Assembly (NCBI GenBank): GCA_949825025.1
Contig: OX463781.1
Coordinates: forward strand, 41,962,969 to 42,026,968
Direction: 5' to 3'
Origin: Siphlonurus alternatus
Lineage: Eukaryota > Arthropoda > Insecta > Ephemeroptera > Siphlonuridae
DNA: 64,000 nucleotides
How positions within the stretch are numbered: the stretch's first letter is position 1; each line of letters starts with the position of its first letter. Below the pieces are notes generated by a model, which saw only the letters and a list, made by a program, of their open reading frames with translations, was not told the DNA's origin and did no database searches. Made by a program: the position numbers and the translations under genes. Shown piece by piece: positions 37,820-49,974 of the stretch.

Positions 37820-38300
37820 TATTTTTATTTTACAATGTTAGCGTATATTCTGATATTTACGTAAGTATTTAACTTTATATCAGGCGCGGATCCAAGGGGG
37901 GAGCTGCAGCTCCCCCCTCCGAAATTTTAGATTTAACGTGTGCAATATAGGCATTTCCCCTACTCCAATTTTCTTTTTAACATTGGCCTTATGGAGGCAG
38001 CCTCCCCCGAAATTCTTTTCTGTATCCGCACCTGCTTTATAGTATTGCTATTACCAACTCGTATGAATACAATTCAAACTTCTCGCTATTAGGCATATTA
38101 TAGCTAAAGGAAATTATGGAAACCTGTAACAGGAAGTTCGACACACTCTATAAAGTGCACCTCTCGAATACAGAGCACTTTTTTGAACTCCGGAAAAGTG
38201 GTGAAAAGTATTTCAACCTAGACCGGGATTCGAACCCGCAACCTTCCTCATGCGAGGCGGGCGCGTAACCACAATGTGCTATACAGCTCGGTGCCTAAAC
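37820..38300 (-). mobile_element. tRNA-derived SINE, interrupted by a hAT MITE
   Basis: On the minus strand the head (38220-38296) reads like a tRNA: a box A-like TAGCACATTGTGGTTACGCG and the box B sequence GCGGGTTCGAATCCCGG. The anticodon loop CTCGCAT suggests an Ala(CGC)-type tRNA ancestor, but the 3' strand of the anticodon stem has decayed. The body (AAGTGCACCTT..., GGAAACCTGTAACAGGAAGT as read from the + strand) is shared with 61150-61420. The MITE 37881-38034 splits the tail half. Confidence 0.7.
37881..38034. mobile_element. hAT-type MITE inserted in the tRNA-SINE
   Basis: A 154-bp element with ends CAGGCGCGGATCCAAGG and GTATCCGCACCTG, the classic hAT tip CAG.GGCGGATCC. It is flanked by an 8-bp duplication, CTTTATAT and CTTTATAG (one mismatch). 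The insertion is therefore younger than the SINE copy. Non-coding. Confidence 0.85.
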
Positions 38301-38848
38301 TCGGAATGAAAGCCCAGGCTTGTGTGCACAATACAAGACAAAAATTACATCGTTTAAACATCAAAATTTGGTTAGAAAACATGTTATTTCAACTTTCGGC
38401 TTAATAATTTTGATATAGCTAAAACAAGCTACCAGAATTATTTCATACATGATTTGAGTCTCTGCGTTAATTTGGAACATAATATAACATATTATCAACC
38501 TTTCTGAATTCAATTCTGTGGCAAGTATTAATTGCTTGAACTATGTAAGTTTATAGTATATAATTTGGGTTTACGATATATAATATGTATAATTATTTAG
38601 AATTAATACTACAAATTTCTCTAACCACAAAATTTATCAGTATGAAAATGAAAACTATTATGAAATTGAAACCTTCTATTACTACGTGTTTCAAGTTAAG
38701 CAGAATTATTATGCAAATATTTTATACCTGTATTAGACAGAATAAAGCAAATTAAATAAAGTCTAAAATAAATATAAATGTAGAGAACCTTTGTTCCACA
38801 TAAGGATTTAATAGGCTTTAGGGTATGCGGTTACACACATTCTCCTTT

Positions 38849-38853
<5 letters not shown>

Positions 38854-38912
<59 letters not shown>
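38854..38912. repeat. (CT)n microsatellite
   Basis: A pure CT run of about 59 bp. Confidence 0.97.
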
Positions 38913-38915
<3 letters not shown>

Positions 38916-39378
38916 CTAATCCATTTTACGTTATAATTGTAATTGAAAAATAATTTCTAATAAAAAATATATTAAAATTTTTATGAAATAGAGATACAAA
39001 GGTGTTTTATTTTAAGGAGGTGATAAAACTTTTTTTTTTTTTTAACAAATTACACTATATTGAGAGTAAATATAAAAATAAGTAATATTGCAGCGTTGCA
39101 ATTTAGATATTATCGTTGATATTATACATTTTGTTTAGCGATTCATTTACTGTTTCCATGCACGTTTTCCTACATTAATGTAGGCAAATTTTAGCATGGA
39201 TAGTTACAAAACTATTTCTCTTCGTTTCTTTCATACTCTTATTGGTTGATAACAGAGAGTGCAATGGACTTATTAGTGGACTTGGCCCTCTCGTAAATAA
39301 AACCCTTTTGACTCAAACGAATTTTATTTACCAGGGCAAATTCAAATGGTTTATTCGTCAAATTGGAAACGTCAAATA

Positions 39379-39594
39379 CAGTCAAATTAATTTAAAATTC
39401 CCGCCGGAAGTAGCCGGAAGTGAGTAGTTTCTGGCCTTCCTATTTGTATTTGCATTTTGAATTTTTGGTTACAGATTCATAAAACGAGTACTAACACATT
39501 TGCAAATTTTCAATACTCAGACATGAACAAGACAACAAGAAACTTCACACTTCCGGCTACTTCCGGCAGGAATAATTGACGTCATAAAGACAGG
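39379..39594. mobile_element. Tc1/mariner-type MITE with CCGGAAGT ends
   Basis: A 216-bp element flanked by TA. The left end is CAGTCAAATTAATTTAAA, then CCGGAAGTAGCCGGAAGT; the right contains the complement ACTTCCGGCTACTTCCGG. It is nearly identical at both ends to 58664-58873. Confidence 0.85.
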
Positions 39595-40214
39595 TATGGA
39601 CATCTGGTGGATTTTACCTGAGTGATTCTAAAAGTGTCATTGTTTTGATATCTGAGCTCTGCTACTGGCTAAAGTACACGTGTAGTTGAGTCATACTGAT
39701 TCTATCGAGGCTGTTTTCAATGCCATCTCTTGGTACTTTATGAGGTCAATATAAATTTGACTGTACAAACATTGATAATGCAAGCTCTTTGAATGTAAAG
39801 GTTAGACATGTCATCTTAGGACCAAATCAACTATGTTACCAACCATGACAAGTCTTTTGCGAAGTTAAACTGAAGATAGTTGTCAGATGAAAATGCAAGT
39901 TAATTTATAATAGAACAGAAAATGTGTGGAATGCACCACCAGTTGCATATAACCGGTTGTGACTATTATGTATGCAGTTATGTGGTAATCAAGTTATGAT
40001 ATATAACATGACTATATATATAATATATACTGATATAAACCTGTCAATAAATAATTTCAATTATTCAAGTATTTATTACCTCTTAAGCATAATAAACTGC
40101 ACTACGTGTTAAATAATATAATTTCACTTACATCAAAAACATTTTTTTTAATCAACTGTGTATTAAATTATGAAATTAAAAAAAAAACAAAATAGAGCAG
40201 TAACATTGATTTTA

Positions 40215-40290
40215 TATTCTTTCCGGAAGAGTGTGAATTTTGCAGCTGTTCTGTTTGTAATTCAGTTTTGAAACTTTGCGTAGGGGTTGG
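40215..40290. mobile_element. Tc1/mariner-type MITE fragment
   Basis: ATTCTTTCCGGAAGAGTGTG and GTAATTCAGTTTTGAAACTT match the left half of the CCGGAAGT family. The right half is gone. Confidence 0.5.
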
Positions 40291-40572
40291 TTGGCAGTAG
40301 GCCAGTATATAGGAGTGCTGATAAATATATTCTATTTTTAGTAAAATATTTTGAGTGTATTATCAATAAAATACTATGAATTTTTAGTCAAAAATTGTAC
40401 CGTATCTATATCATGAATATGAACACGTTATATCTTGGACATATCCAGTATAATACATGCGCGATATAATGAAAACATCTGTTTTTTTGTTTGTTTTTCT
40501 TCTTCGTTATAAGAAATGAAATTTGTATATGGAGCATACTCTTTAATTAATATAATATCAAGGAAGAGAGAG

Positions 40573-40770
40573 GGAGGGATGTTGGCTCAAAGTTTGATAA
40601 TACGATCATCAATGAGGGCGTCTCGAGCGCCACTTTGAGAGAGAACGGCGGCTTGACTAACGAGTCGTTTGTCCCGAAGCACTTTGCTCCTAATTACGTC
40701 AACTCTGTTGAAGAAACTTGTCATCAAATTTCCTCCATACGATTTAGGAAAGAAGATAATCACCTAATTG
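40573..40770. CDS. Coding-like island, strand uncertain
   Basis: This is one of the most coding-like stretches outside the three main exons. On the + strand a frame without ATG is open for more than 80 codons, and its core (NEGVSSATLRENGGLTNESF, then VPKHFAPNYVNSVEET) has G/C-rich third positions like the exon at 47510. No good + strand donor was found. On the minus strand an ATG near 40732 gives a 45-codon frame (MTSFFNRVDVIRSKVLRDKR...) with a reasonable acceptor (TTTCTTCAACAG). Only one reading can be right. The product is unknown, and a transposon fragment is possible. Confidence 0.3.
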
Positions 40771-40920
40771 TATCATCTGCAGTATATTTATATAGGATTT
40801 TTTTTAACTAAAGTGTTTATGTCTTTTCATCTCATTAAAATGTATTTAATCATGCTAAAATATTTTGTTTTTAATTTTAATAACATAACTTACCTACACA
40901 GGTATAGTTAAATTTTTATA

Positions 40921-41015
40921 GCAATCCCTGCGGAAGAAGCCGAGAGTGTATAGAGTTTTAGTTTGTAACTAATTCCGGTTCGTATTTCAGTATTAAAATT
41001 TCACACATGATATAT
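40921..41015. mobile_element. Tc1/mariner-type MITE fragment
   Basis: Contains ATCCCTGCGGAAGAAGCC and CGTATTTCAGTATTAAAATT, matching the right-hand interior of the CCGGAAGT family. Degraded. Confidence 0.4.
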
Positions 41016-42410
41016 TAAATTTATAAAATAATCAAATTCCATAGACGTCAAAACACTTTCAAAAATGTTGTTCTTTGGCCCAATTTAATAAATAAAAAAA
41101 AATCAGTTTCCTTGTTTCCTTCTCATTTTTATATGCACTTTTTTTTACCAGCAAAGTCTGCAAAATATTTAATATAAAAATACGTTATATCAGTACAGTT
41201 AAGTTGTTTGGCAATTTAAAGCTAAAATTATAAAAATTAAAGCATAAGACTTATAATTATAATAATTATAAGACTTATTGTCTTATGACTTACATAATTA
41301 TAAAAGAAAAACAATTGAAATTGTAGGTTTGAACGAGGTGGAAAGGAATCTAAATCATAGAATCCCAAATAATTTTGTTCATGGCCGGATAGAAACAGAA
41401 AAATTATAAAATTTTATATAGTCCGAGTACGTTTAAAAAAGCACTAAACTAGTAAAAAATTTGTGTTCCTTTTATCAAGTTCTAGGGCAAAGAAACTAAA
41501 AATATATTTGTTTTTTCGATGTTCATTTTTTTATATTTTTATAATAATCCAACTAACTTTTAATGTTAATAAAAAGACACGGGTAATAATTTAAGTGGCT
41601 TAATTATACATTTATTATAACATAAATTAAGTGATCTAACATTGTAAAATGACAAAGACATGAATTCGTATCAAGACTAAAGAGCAGAAAGGAATTCTAA
41701 CATTAATTATATACGTAACAAAATTTAAGAAGATTAAAATAAACGAAAATAAATTTTTGAATAGGATGAAGATTTTGTGACATCAAAAATTTAGTTTGAA
41801 TCATGTAATATTTTCTCATCTTTGTTCTCTTTAGCTTTTCTTGCTATAAGGTTGGTTTTAACTTCCATTCAAATTATTCAAGTTAGTTTCCTAAACTAAA
41901 ATGTCTTCTTCATTTTCTTCCGTAAGTATCAACAAAAGAATTTTCATCATGGCATCCGTGATTATAATATGCTAAAAGTCATCAAATCAAAAGCTTCCCT
42001 TAATTCTATAATCGTCACTCCCTTACATAACCAGAGAACATTTGAATTTTATACAATAAATTTAAGAATCCTCTTTAAAATTATTTTATTATTAATCGTA
42101 ATTGAAAATCTGTCAACGTAAAGCCATGAAAGAATTGATTATTTATCAGTTGTAAATAGTTTTAGGACTGTCTCACATCTATAGGATCACATGATTTTGC
42201 AGCGTATATATATAATTTAAAAAGTAAAAAGCTATATGATCAGATGTAGCCGCGCACACAGCTTCGTATGTATCGTATGCCTTCAATTGATAAGATATCG
42301 GTTATAAAAGAGAAACGTATACGATTGAATGCAAAAATATGAGTCTGTATGTAAGAATACATTTCATTTCATAAATGTCATTTTTGTAAGAATTTTCAAT
42401 CAAATTTCTG

Positions 42411-42445
<35 letters not shown>

Positions 42446-44313
42446 GGGGAATTATATAATTTTTTAATTCGTTTTTGTTGCCATTTTACCACCTTTAATA
42501 TTTCTTTTTTTACAACCACATTAACATTACATTTTAGCCAGTATCAAAATTACGGCACACATGTACCGTTTATATTGAAATGAAATTATTTATCTTTGCT
42601 GACATGAAACTGCCAATTGGTAACATTTATTACGTTTTAATTAATCATCTTCACACGATAATTTTATGACTGCAGCTTGTCTGGATTAATTAAATTATCA
42701 ATTTTATGTTCATGCAATTTAGATAACAAAGTAGGCTTTGATTAGTAATCTATGACGTTGGTCAATAATGAATCATTTAATTGATTTAAAATGATAATAG
42801 ATTGGCGTGGGAAATCAATCAACTTCCAAATAATAATTATTTTGCAATGAGTGATGACAAATTTGATGCTTGTTTTTGTGAAGGAACATGAATTGTACAC
42901 GGACTTTCCCAAAAAAATGCGATATGTTATATCTTATACCTGTAATGTCCTAATTAAATCTTAATTTTATGGAACAGTGTGTATGAATTAATCGATATGA
43001 CATTTAAGTTAATGTTAAAATTTTGCAATTTTGATGAGTTTTTGAAATAATTTTTACTTTATCCAAAATATTTCAGTGTATAGTTTGCCTTTTTTTATTC
43101 GAACTTCTCACTGCCCGTGGTTAGTGCTAGTCTAATTCAATTGCACTAAACGTAGTTTTTGAGAAACCCTGGTTAATTCTCTTGCTGAATTGCGCTAAAA
43201 ACGATTAAATTATATCTGTCAACAATTAATATAATGTAGTTCAACCTGCATGATTTTTTAATTTCGTACCTAGATAGAAGAACTCGAGATTTTGTACCAT
43301 CAAATTTTGCAGATTTTTTTACCCTCTGAAATACTTAAAATCGTACTGCATAATTAACGCTTTGACATCATTGTCATGCAAATATTTAACACTCAAGCTA
43401 ACTCGAGGCTCTTTTCACATTTGCAAAAAATTAAAATTAACAGAGATTGTCAATTGCTGTATTGGTAAATTAAAATTCAAATTTTTATTTCGATCATAGG
43501 CTGTACAGCATGGATCACGTCAATTATTACATTAAATATGTAACATACTTAATTCTAATTAAAATTAGCCTAAATTTAAACACATATACCCAAACAATTT
43601 TTAAAATATACATGATCTATAAAATTAATACAATAATTAAAATTGTGTCCTTTTAAACATCACATTAGCACCATAATATATTTAACACACAACACACAAC
43701 TTTTAAATTCAATTAAAAGTCTATACATCATGAAAAATTAATTGGTTATTTTAACAAATTGGTAATTGGTAAATTAAAATTGCTGTACAGAATATAATCT
43801 ACCTTATATGGTTATATCTTGGGGGCGGGGAAGGAGGGTGTATTTCTGTAATGACTATGACATATAGTAATTTAAATTACGTAAAAAAACTAAAGTAAAG
43901 AAGGTATTGTAAATTTCCTGTTTTTTTTCCAACGTCAAACTGTTGATATTTCTACACGTAGAATCAAGAAATCAATGTACTTGTTCCGACATGATGGCGG
44001 AGTGGGGAGATTGAGGCTGTCCAGTTAATGGCGGTGACTCGACCGCTTGTGTCCATACATCTGTTGCAATCTATATCCGTTTTTGTATCCCTAATCTGTT
44101 GGTTTTAGCATCATGTACAACATCACTCAATTTTGTAACACCAAAGTAGAAGTTTTTTGTATGTTGAGAGAGCCTTTGAGAAGTTTAACCATGCAATTTG
44201 AACGAGTTGAAATTTCTATATAATGATTATATTCAGCAATAGTATTTTGTAAAAATCTGTACCTTTTTTTCCTTTTACCCCCCCCTCCCTTTTTTTGTAA
44301 TAAAATAACTAAA
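41016..44313. other. AT-rich stretch, no supported gene
   Basis: Over 3 kb with no exon. A one-sided terminus of the 758/53712 family is visible at about 43262-43330 (GAACTCGAGATTTTGTACCA, then GCAGATTTTTTTACCC). A GC-richer patch at 43985-44060 has no splice signals that I trust. A TA run is at 42419-42445. Confidence 0.45.
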
Positions 44314-44793
44314 ATGAGCAATTAGAAACGAAAAATTTTATTGGCTTAATCGAAAGAAGGGGTAAAAATATGACGTTGTGAATTGTTTCAGATTTTTTTG
44401 TGACCTATAACTAATTTTAATTAATTAATTAAGTTGCATTATTTTGAGAGTGCCGCCTCTCGTGACGCCTCTGACGTCACACCATTCTTGTACTTTTGCA
44501 CTATAGAGATTAGGTGAGAACATGCAGGTATGAAAATCAAAATGGCTGGCGCCACGTTTGAAATTCCCCGCTTCAAATTTTTGAAGTTTTAATGTGGGTT
44601 ACGGTTGATCAATTTTAGCTTTATTTTGTTCGCATACCACTGAAAAATATGGTTGAAATATGATTTAAAACTTCTATCGTGCTCTAATATTGTTTAATAC
44701 GTAAAAAGTAGAAAATTATGAGAGACTAACATCTTACATCAAATTAGTTTGCTTTCTTCCTTTAAATAAAATAATTTGCTAGTATCTGGTGTG

Positions 44794-44870
44794 TTAGTGG
44801 GTTAGCCCAGTGGTAAACGCATCAGACTTCAAATTTCGTGGTTGCGGGTTCGATTCTTTCTCCCGGCGAG
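44794..44870 (+). other. tRNA-like sequence in left palindrome arm
   Basis: GTTAGCCCAGTGGTAAACGC resembles a Pol III box A and D arm, and GGTTGCGGGTTCGATTC a box B and T loop. CAGACTTCAAATTTCG would be the anticodon arm, with TCA in the anticodon position. The T stem is poorly paired, so this is a tRNA-derived relic or SINE head, not a functional tRNA. Confidence 0.5.
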
Positions 44871-45072
44871 TTTTTATAAATACATTTTTTTTCTTTAATT
44901 TTAATTAATAATTAATTTTAATTATGAATTCTAAATTTATAAAATGTGGTTAAAATATGGTTTACAGTCGTAATTGATAACTTTTTAATAGTAAAGAGAG
45001 GGAACAATATTAATAAAAAATTACTTCACTTTTATACGTTGAAATAAAACATTTTTCACACGGTGTCCCAAA

Positions 45073-45147
45073 GCTTGGTGTGGCACAGTGGCGAAGACGC
45101 AGAGCTCGTACTCTTGTGGTGGAGAGTTTGATTCTCCACGTCGAAGG
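45073..45147 (+). other. Second tRNA-like sequence near the palindrome centre
   Basis: GTGTGGCACAGTGGCGAAGA is box A-like; GGAGAGTTTGATTCTCC is a perfectly paired 5-bp T stem with a 7-nt loop and box B. CAGAGCTCGTACTCTTG could form an anticodon arm. Acceptor pairing is poor. The right arm retains only the box A half (45205-45240). Confidence 0.45.
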
Positions 45148-45454
45148 ATTTTTTAAACTCGACACTTTTTATTCTTTCCTTTAATTTAGTTTAATTTAAT
45201 TAAAGAAAATTTCTCCGCCACTGTGCCACAGTGCCACACTAATTAAGCTTTGAGTCTCGGTAAGAGAAATGTTTTATTGGAACGCGAAAAAGTGAAGTAA
45301 TTTTTTATTAATATTGTTCCCTCTCTTTACTATTAAAAAGTTATCAATTACGATTGATAGTAGCTGTAAACCATATTTTAACCACATTTTATAAATTTAG
45401 AATTCATAAATATATTAAAATTAAAGAAGAAAAATGTATTTATAAAAACTCTCC

Positions 45455-45532
45455 AGGAGAAAGAATCGAACCCGCAACCACGAAATCTGAAGTCTGATGC
45501 GTTTACCACTGGGCTAACCCACTAGCACACCA
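45455..45532 (-). other. tRNA-like sequence in right palindrome arm
   Basis: The inverted counterpart of 44794-44870 with a few substitutions. For example, CAGACTTCAGATTTCG replaces CAGACTTCAAATTTCG. Confidence 0.5.
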
Positions 45533-46008
45533 AGTACTAGCAAATTATTTTATTTAAAGGAAGAAAGCAAACTAATTTGATGTAAGAAGTTAGTCTCTCA
45601 TAATTTTCTACTTTTTACGTATTAAACAATATTAGAGCACGATAGAAGTTTTAAATCATATTTCAACCATATTTTCCAGTGGTATGCGAACAAAATAAAG
45701 CTAAAATTGATCAAACGTAACCCACATTAAAACTTCAAAAATTTGAGGCGGGGAATTTCAAACGTGGCGCCAGCCATTTTGATTTTCATACCTGCATGTT
45801 CTCACCTAATCTCATCTATAGTGCAAAAGTACAAGAATGGTGTGACGTCAGAGGCGTCACGAGAGGCGGCTCTCTCTAAATAATGCAACTTAATTAATTA
45901 ATTAAAATTAGTTATAGGTCACAAAAAAATCTGAAACAATTCACAACGTCATATTTTTACCCCTTCTTTCGATTAAGCCAATAAAATTTTTCGTTTCTAA
46001 TTGCTCAT

Positions 46009-47509
46009 TATGACAATATAATTTTATAAAAATGCAGAGTTGACCCAAAGAACAACGATGATGAACTGTATATACTATAATTGCAGATAAACGTTAAAAA
46101 GGCACATTTCTTTAGTTATAAATAATTATTGTTTTCAATGCTGTTGATGGACAACTACAAAACGCATGGAAGTTTGAGGTTTCATTTATTTGTTACTTAA
46201 AAATGTAAATAGTATGTTTCTTTTTAACTGACGGCTATACTATAAAGCTTTTATCAGGTCAATAATACAGATAACGAAAATCTACCCTCTTTTGTTGGTT
46301 TTGCAGTACAACATGCAGTTCAGTTTTTATCGCTTCCCCACGTAATAGTGTAAATACATCGATAATTTATCAACATTTTACTGTATGTACTTCGAATTAC
46401 AATGATAAAAAATGTATTTTCACGATTACTGCTTTTTCTAATATTTTGATTCATTAAAATGTAAAAACACAAACTCTGGATTTAGAGAGGCTTGGAAAAG
46501 TAGCTTCTGTAATATCGGCTATGTATGTACTATACGCGTATATACCGCTATAAGCTTCAGTATCTCTTCAGAAAGTCAGGAAGTGTGTTGAAAAATATAC
46601 AGAGAAAAAAAAATGTTAAATTTATGTTTGTAACGTTTTGTAAAAATTAGAAATATTAGAATATTCATTTTTATCAGGCAAAATATTTTTAAAAGTCACG
46701 TACTGCACATTAAATCATACACAGAATTTAAAACAATTGTGCGTAAAAACGTGTAGTAAAAATGTTTTAATGGCTTTAAAGGAATTTAATTGATAACAAT
46801 ATAAAGATAGTTTCATCAACACAGTTAAAATTTATATTATCAAGCAATAAAAATATCATGACGTATTCATGGAAAAACTAACAGAATTGACGCATAACAA
46901 ATTATCAAAACATATGCACCTTTATTGATATATTATAAGTGATAAACATGTACATTAAACTAAAAAATAACACTATATAGTTAGTTACACAATACATCTT
47001 TTGGCAACTTATATATTTTTTAATCAAAGCGCATGAAAAAAGTCTTGATCTTTGTGACTATACCCCCCTATGTCTTGATTTCAAACTTGTTTGGTGGAAT
47101 AGTCCCTATATAATATATATTATAGTAACGTCAGCTCAGCACGTTGTATAATATAATAAAAATAACGCGATACAACGTTCATATATAGATAAATTCTAAA
47201 TTAACACGCAATTTACTGTGTTCAATTCATATTACGTCAACTAACAAAACTAACAATAAATTAGCCCATTATATTTATTATATTTTTTCTTATTGTAACT
47301 AAATTATAAAATATTACTTGACGTACGTGAAGAAGTTTATTTTATTTTTTTTTTTTATCTTTTCAAGTTGAATCATCTGGCCAGAGAGCATCTCATCTAA
47401 TCTTTTATAAAATAGATAACGACTAAAAATCTTCAACCAAGTATAAAATTGACAGTGTCAGTCAGGTTTTTGGAATAGATCACGTAGCCTGTATGTGGAG
47501 CACGTAAAA
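46009..47509. other. AT-rich stretch, no gene seen
   Basis: A possible acceptor (TTGGTTTTGCAG) at about 46306 is followed by about 36 nt of ordinary composition before a weak GTAATA. It is not called as an exon. Confidence 0.45.
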
Positions 47510-47611
47510 ATGTCGAGTTCAATCCGAAGGTGTCTCAGCACCTTCATCCCGTGCCACTGTCTGCTGACCAGGGAAGAAACTGAGTACTTTAGAATGCGAG
47601 GGGGAAGCAAC
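47510..47611 (+). CDS. Exon of an unrecognised protein, probable first coding exon
   Basis: ATG at 47510 has A at -3 and opens 34 codons ending exactly at a strong donor, AAC|GTAAGTCA. The peptide starts MSSSIRRCLSTFIPCHCLLT and continues REETEYFRMRGGSN. It has three Cys near the N-terminus, which could be lipid-modified or metal-binding (inference). Composition and third-position GC stand out sharply from the flanks. The frame is also open upstream to a TGA near 47449, so an internal exon cannot be excluded. It ends in phase 0 and fits the phase-0 exon at 51810; the splice would give ...RGGSN-RSMQEIRF. The family is not recognised. Confidence 0.65.
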
Positions 47612-47864
47612 GTAAGTCACCTGAGATCTACTGAAGAGGTATTCGTTTACATCTTTTTATTCACGAAAATTCACTTGTTTTTTTATATTATATTAATAAA
47701 GGTTGTGTCAATATATTTTAAAAGTTTTAATAACTCCCGTGCACAATCTCGAAAATAGGTGTTTCATTGATGTCAAAAGTGTTTCAAAGTGCGACCCCCC
47801 TCCCCCTTATATAAGACACATTATTATTTCGTGTCAAATTTCATATTTTGTGTCTTATTTTGAG

Positions 47865-47980
47865 CTTTGTTTTGTTTTGTTTTGTTTTGTTTTGTTTTGT
47901 TTTGTTTTGTTTTGTTTTGTTTTGTTTTGTTTTGTTTTGTTTTGTTTTGTTTTGTTTTGTTTTGTTTTGTTTTGTTTTGT
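47865..47980. repeat. (TTTTG)n pentanucleotide microsatellite
   Basis: About 23 perfect TTTTG units, 250 bp downstream of the splice donor at 47612. Confidence 0.97.
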
Positions 47981-48019
47981 GACACGATGAGTGTTTTAAA
48001 TTTGAATTCGGAAACATGA

Positions 48020-48085
48020 AATGTTAAAAACTAACTGCTACACAGTATAATTAACTATAATTCATTTTCAAAGCAGCACTTAATT
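48020..48085 (+). repeat. Dispersed repeat C, copy 1
   Basis: AAAACTAACTGCTACACAGT, then TATAATTCATTTTCAAAGCA and GCACTTAATT, matches 50411-50475. Confidence 0.5.
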
Positions 48086-49974
48086 AAGGGGGACGCTTTT
48101 TTTAAAAAAAAAAACACTTTTGGTGTTTATGAAACACTTTTAAGTATTTTAAAAAATTTATCCTATGTCTCTCTAAATTGTTTACATATTCCTTTTTTAA
48201 AAGGTTAATTTTACCTCAAATTAGTGAAATTGAACGTTTATTATTTGAAAATTTATAGTTCTTTAAAATTTAAAAAATATATATATATATATATATAATA
48301 TTCCAAAGCACTGGTTCAATATTTTAGATTGATTATTTTTCATTAATATTAACTACAGCTATATTGTAATATTATTATCTCTTATGTATACTTAGATTAT
48401 TTACTGATAAGATACAAGAGAATAAGGCAACATTATAAATTTTACACGCATATGCAGATGCTCGTTGTAAAAATATTCAAATCTTCGAGTTTAATTTGGT
48501 TGTAAAATATCAATTTATTATGTTTGATCTATTTCTCTATATATTTAATATAAATATAATATATATATAAATATAATAGCTATATTTATTTTATATATAA
48601 TTATGCCTCATACGCCAACGCCATTTATCTATCAGCGTATGAAAAATGTATATGATAAATTAATAATTATTCTCTTTATAAATCTATTAACGATTTCATG
48701 CGTTCATCACTTTAATTAAAATAAAATACAAAAGCATAAAAAAAATGTTCATTATATTTAAGGCTTAACCTGAGATATTCGGACGAAAAAAGTCGTATCG
48801 ACAGATGTTCTGGAAATTAATTTGGTAGACTTACAACAATTGTCCAAATACTACTGAATTTTTTTAGATTTTTTTAACCGTTGGTTTAATTATAATTAAT
48901 TTATTCAAATGTGTATTTTGTATCCTTTCAATGTTAAATTTTTCAATCAACATTGCACAAAAACGGCTCGAGAATTTTTTTAGAATTTTACATGGATTAA
49001 AAGTTAATTTTTTGGACTATTTTTCTGAATTGTTTTCATATATTTCGAACCGTGGCGATGATCGTTTCTGATATGTTCTAAGAAACTTGGCAACGCTCTC
49101 AAGGACTGTATTTACCACCCCCTCCTAATCTTTTATTAGCATTACTATTGAAACAGTGTTGTCAGATTTGCAGGTGTAGCCACGCCTCTTGACCTTGACA
49201 GACAAATTCTCAGGTTATACCTTAATTTATTAAATTTTTATGACATGGTTATTAACAATGGAATATCGTTTCCTTTTATTAATATTTTTTATTATATATG
49301 ACATTTCATCAATATTCAATTATTAAATTTTTACTCTTAAATTCAAATCATGATCTTCATTGTTGAAATTTAATTATTATTTTATTTTAATTAACATGTC
49401 AGCTATAAAAGATGAAATGTTAATAATCCATCTCAATTATCTTGAAAGTAAATTAAAAGACTGACAGTATATTATTTAAATATCATTTCTATCTTGAGGC
49501 ATTTTAAAATAACTTCATTATCATCTCTTTATGGTGTATTGCGCTTGACTTAATTTTCTTGTCGATATTTATATCTGTTGCATGTGTTCCAATTTAAATG
49601 TCCCCTATGAGATAATTATTATCAGAATATACCATATTCACTTGATAGACTGCAAACTTATCATTTTTTCCTTAAACTAATAAATTAATTAAATGAAAAC
49701 TATTTTATGACTCAACTTTGAAAATGTAGAAAAATATACAGTATATATAATATTCACATTATTAACTAAATCTACATATGATACGTAAATTCAATTATAA
49801 AAACAGCAATTTTTTACTGCAATTACAATTAAGACAATTCTTTTTGAAATAAATCAATATATATTTAAAAAAAAATGACAAGCTTCAACTCGTAAATACC
49901 GCAGCGCCGCATTCTGACATCGCTCCGTAAGGTTTGTTAGGAGAAAAATCTTAATTACTTTTTCATTCAAATTC
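48086..49974. other. AT-rich presumed intron, no gene seen
   Basis: A (TA) run is at 48277-48297. A weak one-sided terminus of the T-rich inverted-repeat family is near 48840-48890. Nothing else was supportable. Confidence 0.45.

Larger units (their letters stand above)
44314..46008. mobile_element. 1.7-kb near-perfect palindrome with tRNA-like modules
   Basis: The left end, ATGAGCAATTAGAAACG, is matched by its complement ending at 46008, which is followed by TA (the left flank is AA, one change from TA). The arms of about 830 bp are almost identical. They share outer sequence with the 325-bp MITE at 26183 (CTTAATCGAAAGAAGG and a CAGATTTTTTTG module). Each arm carries a tRNA-like sequence, and a second, different one sits near the centre. 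No protein is encoded. The termini suggest a TA-targeting, Tc1/mariner-like non-autonomous element. Confidence 0.8.

Noticed and set aside
38220..38296. A functional tRNA-Ala gene
   Set aside because: The anticodon stem is unpaired, acceptor pairing is weak, and it is joined to a repeated SINE body.
44794..44870. A selenocysteine or suppressor tRNA (TCA anticodon)
   Set aside because: The T stem does not pair, the length is that of a normal tRNA unlike long tRNA-Sec, and the copies lie in a transposon palindrome.
46306..46341. Microexon after TTGGTTTTGCAG
   Set aside because: The acceptor is good, but the only nearby donor is a weak GTAATA and the peptide is 12 residues with no support.
47703..47990. 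95-codon ORF ending in CFVLF repeats
   Set aside because: Mostly a translation of the TTTTG microsatellite, beginning after a splice donor.
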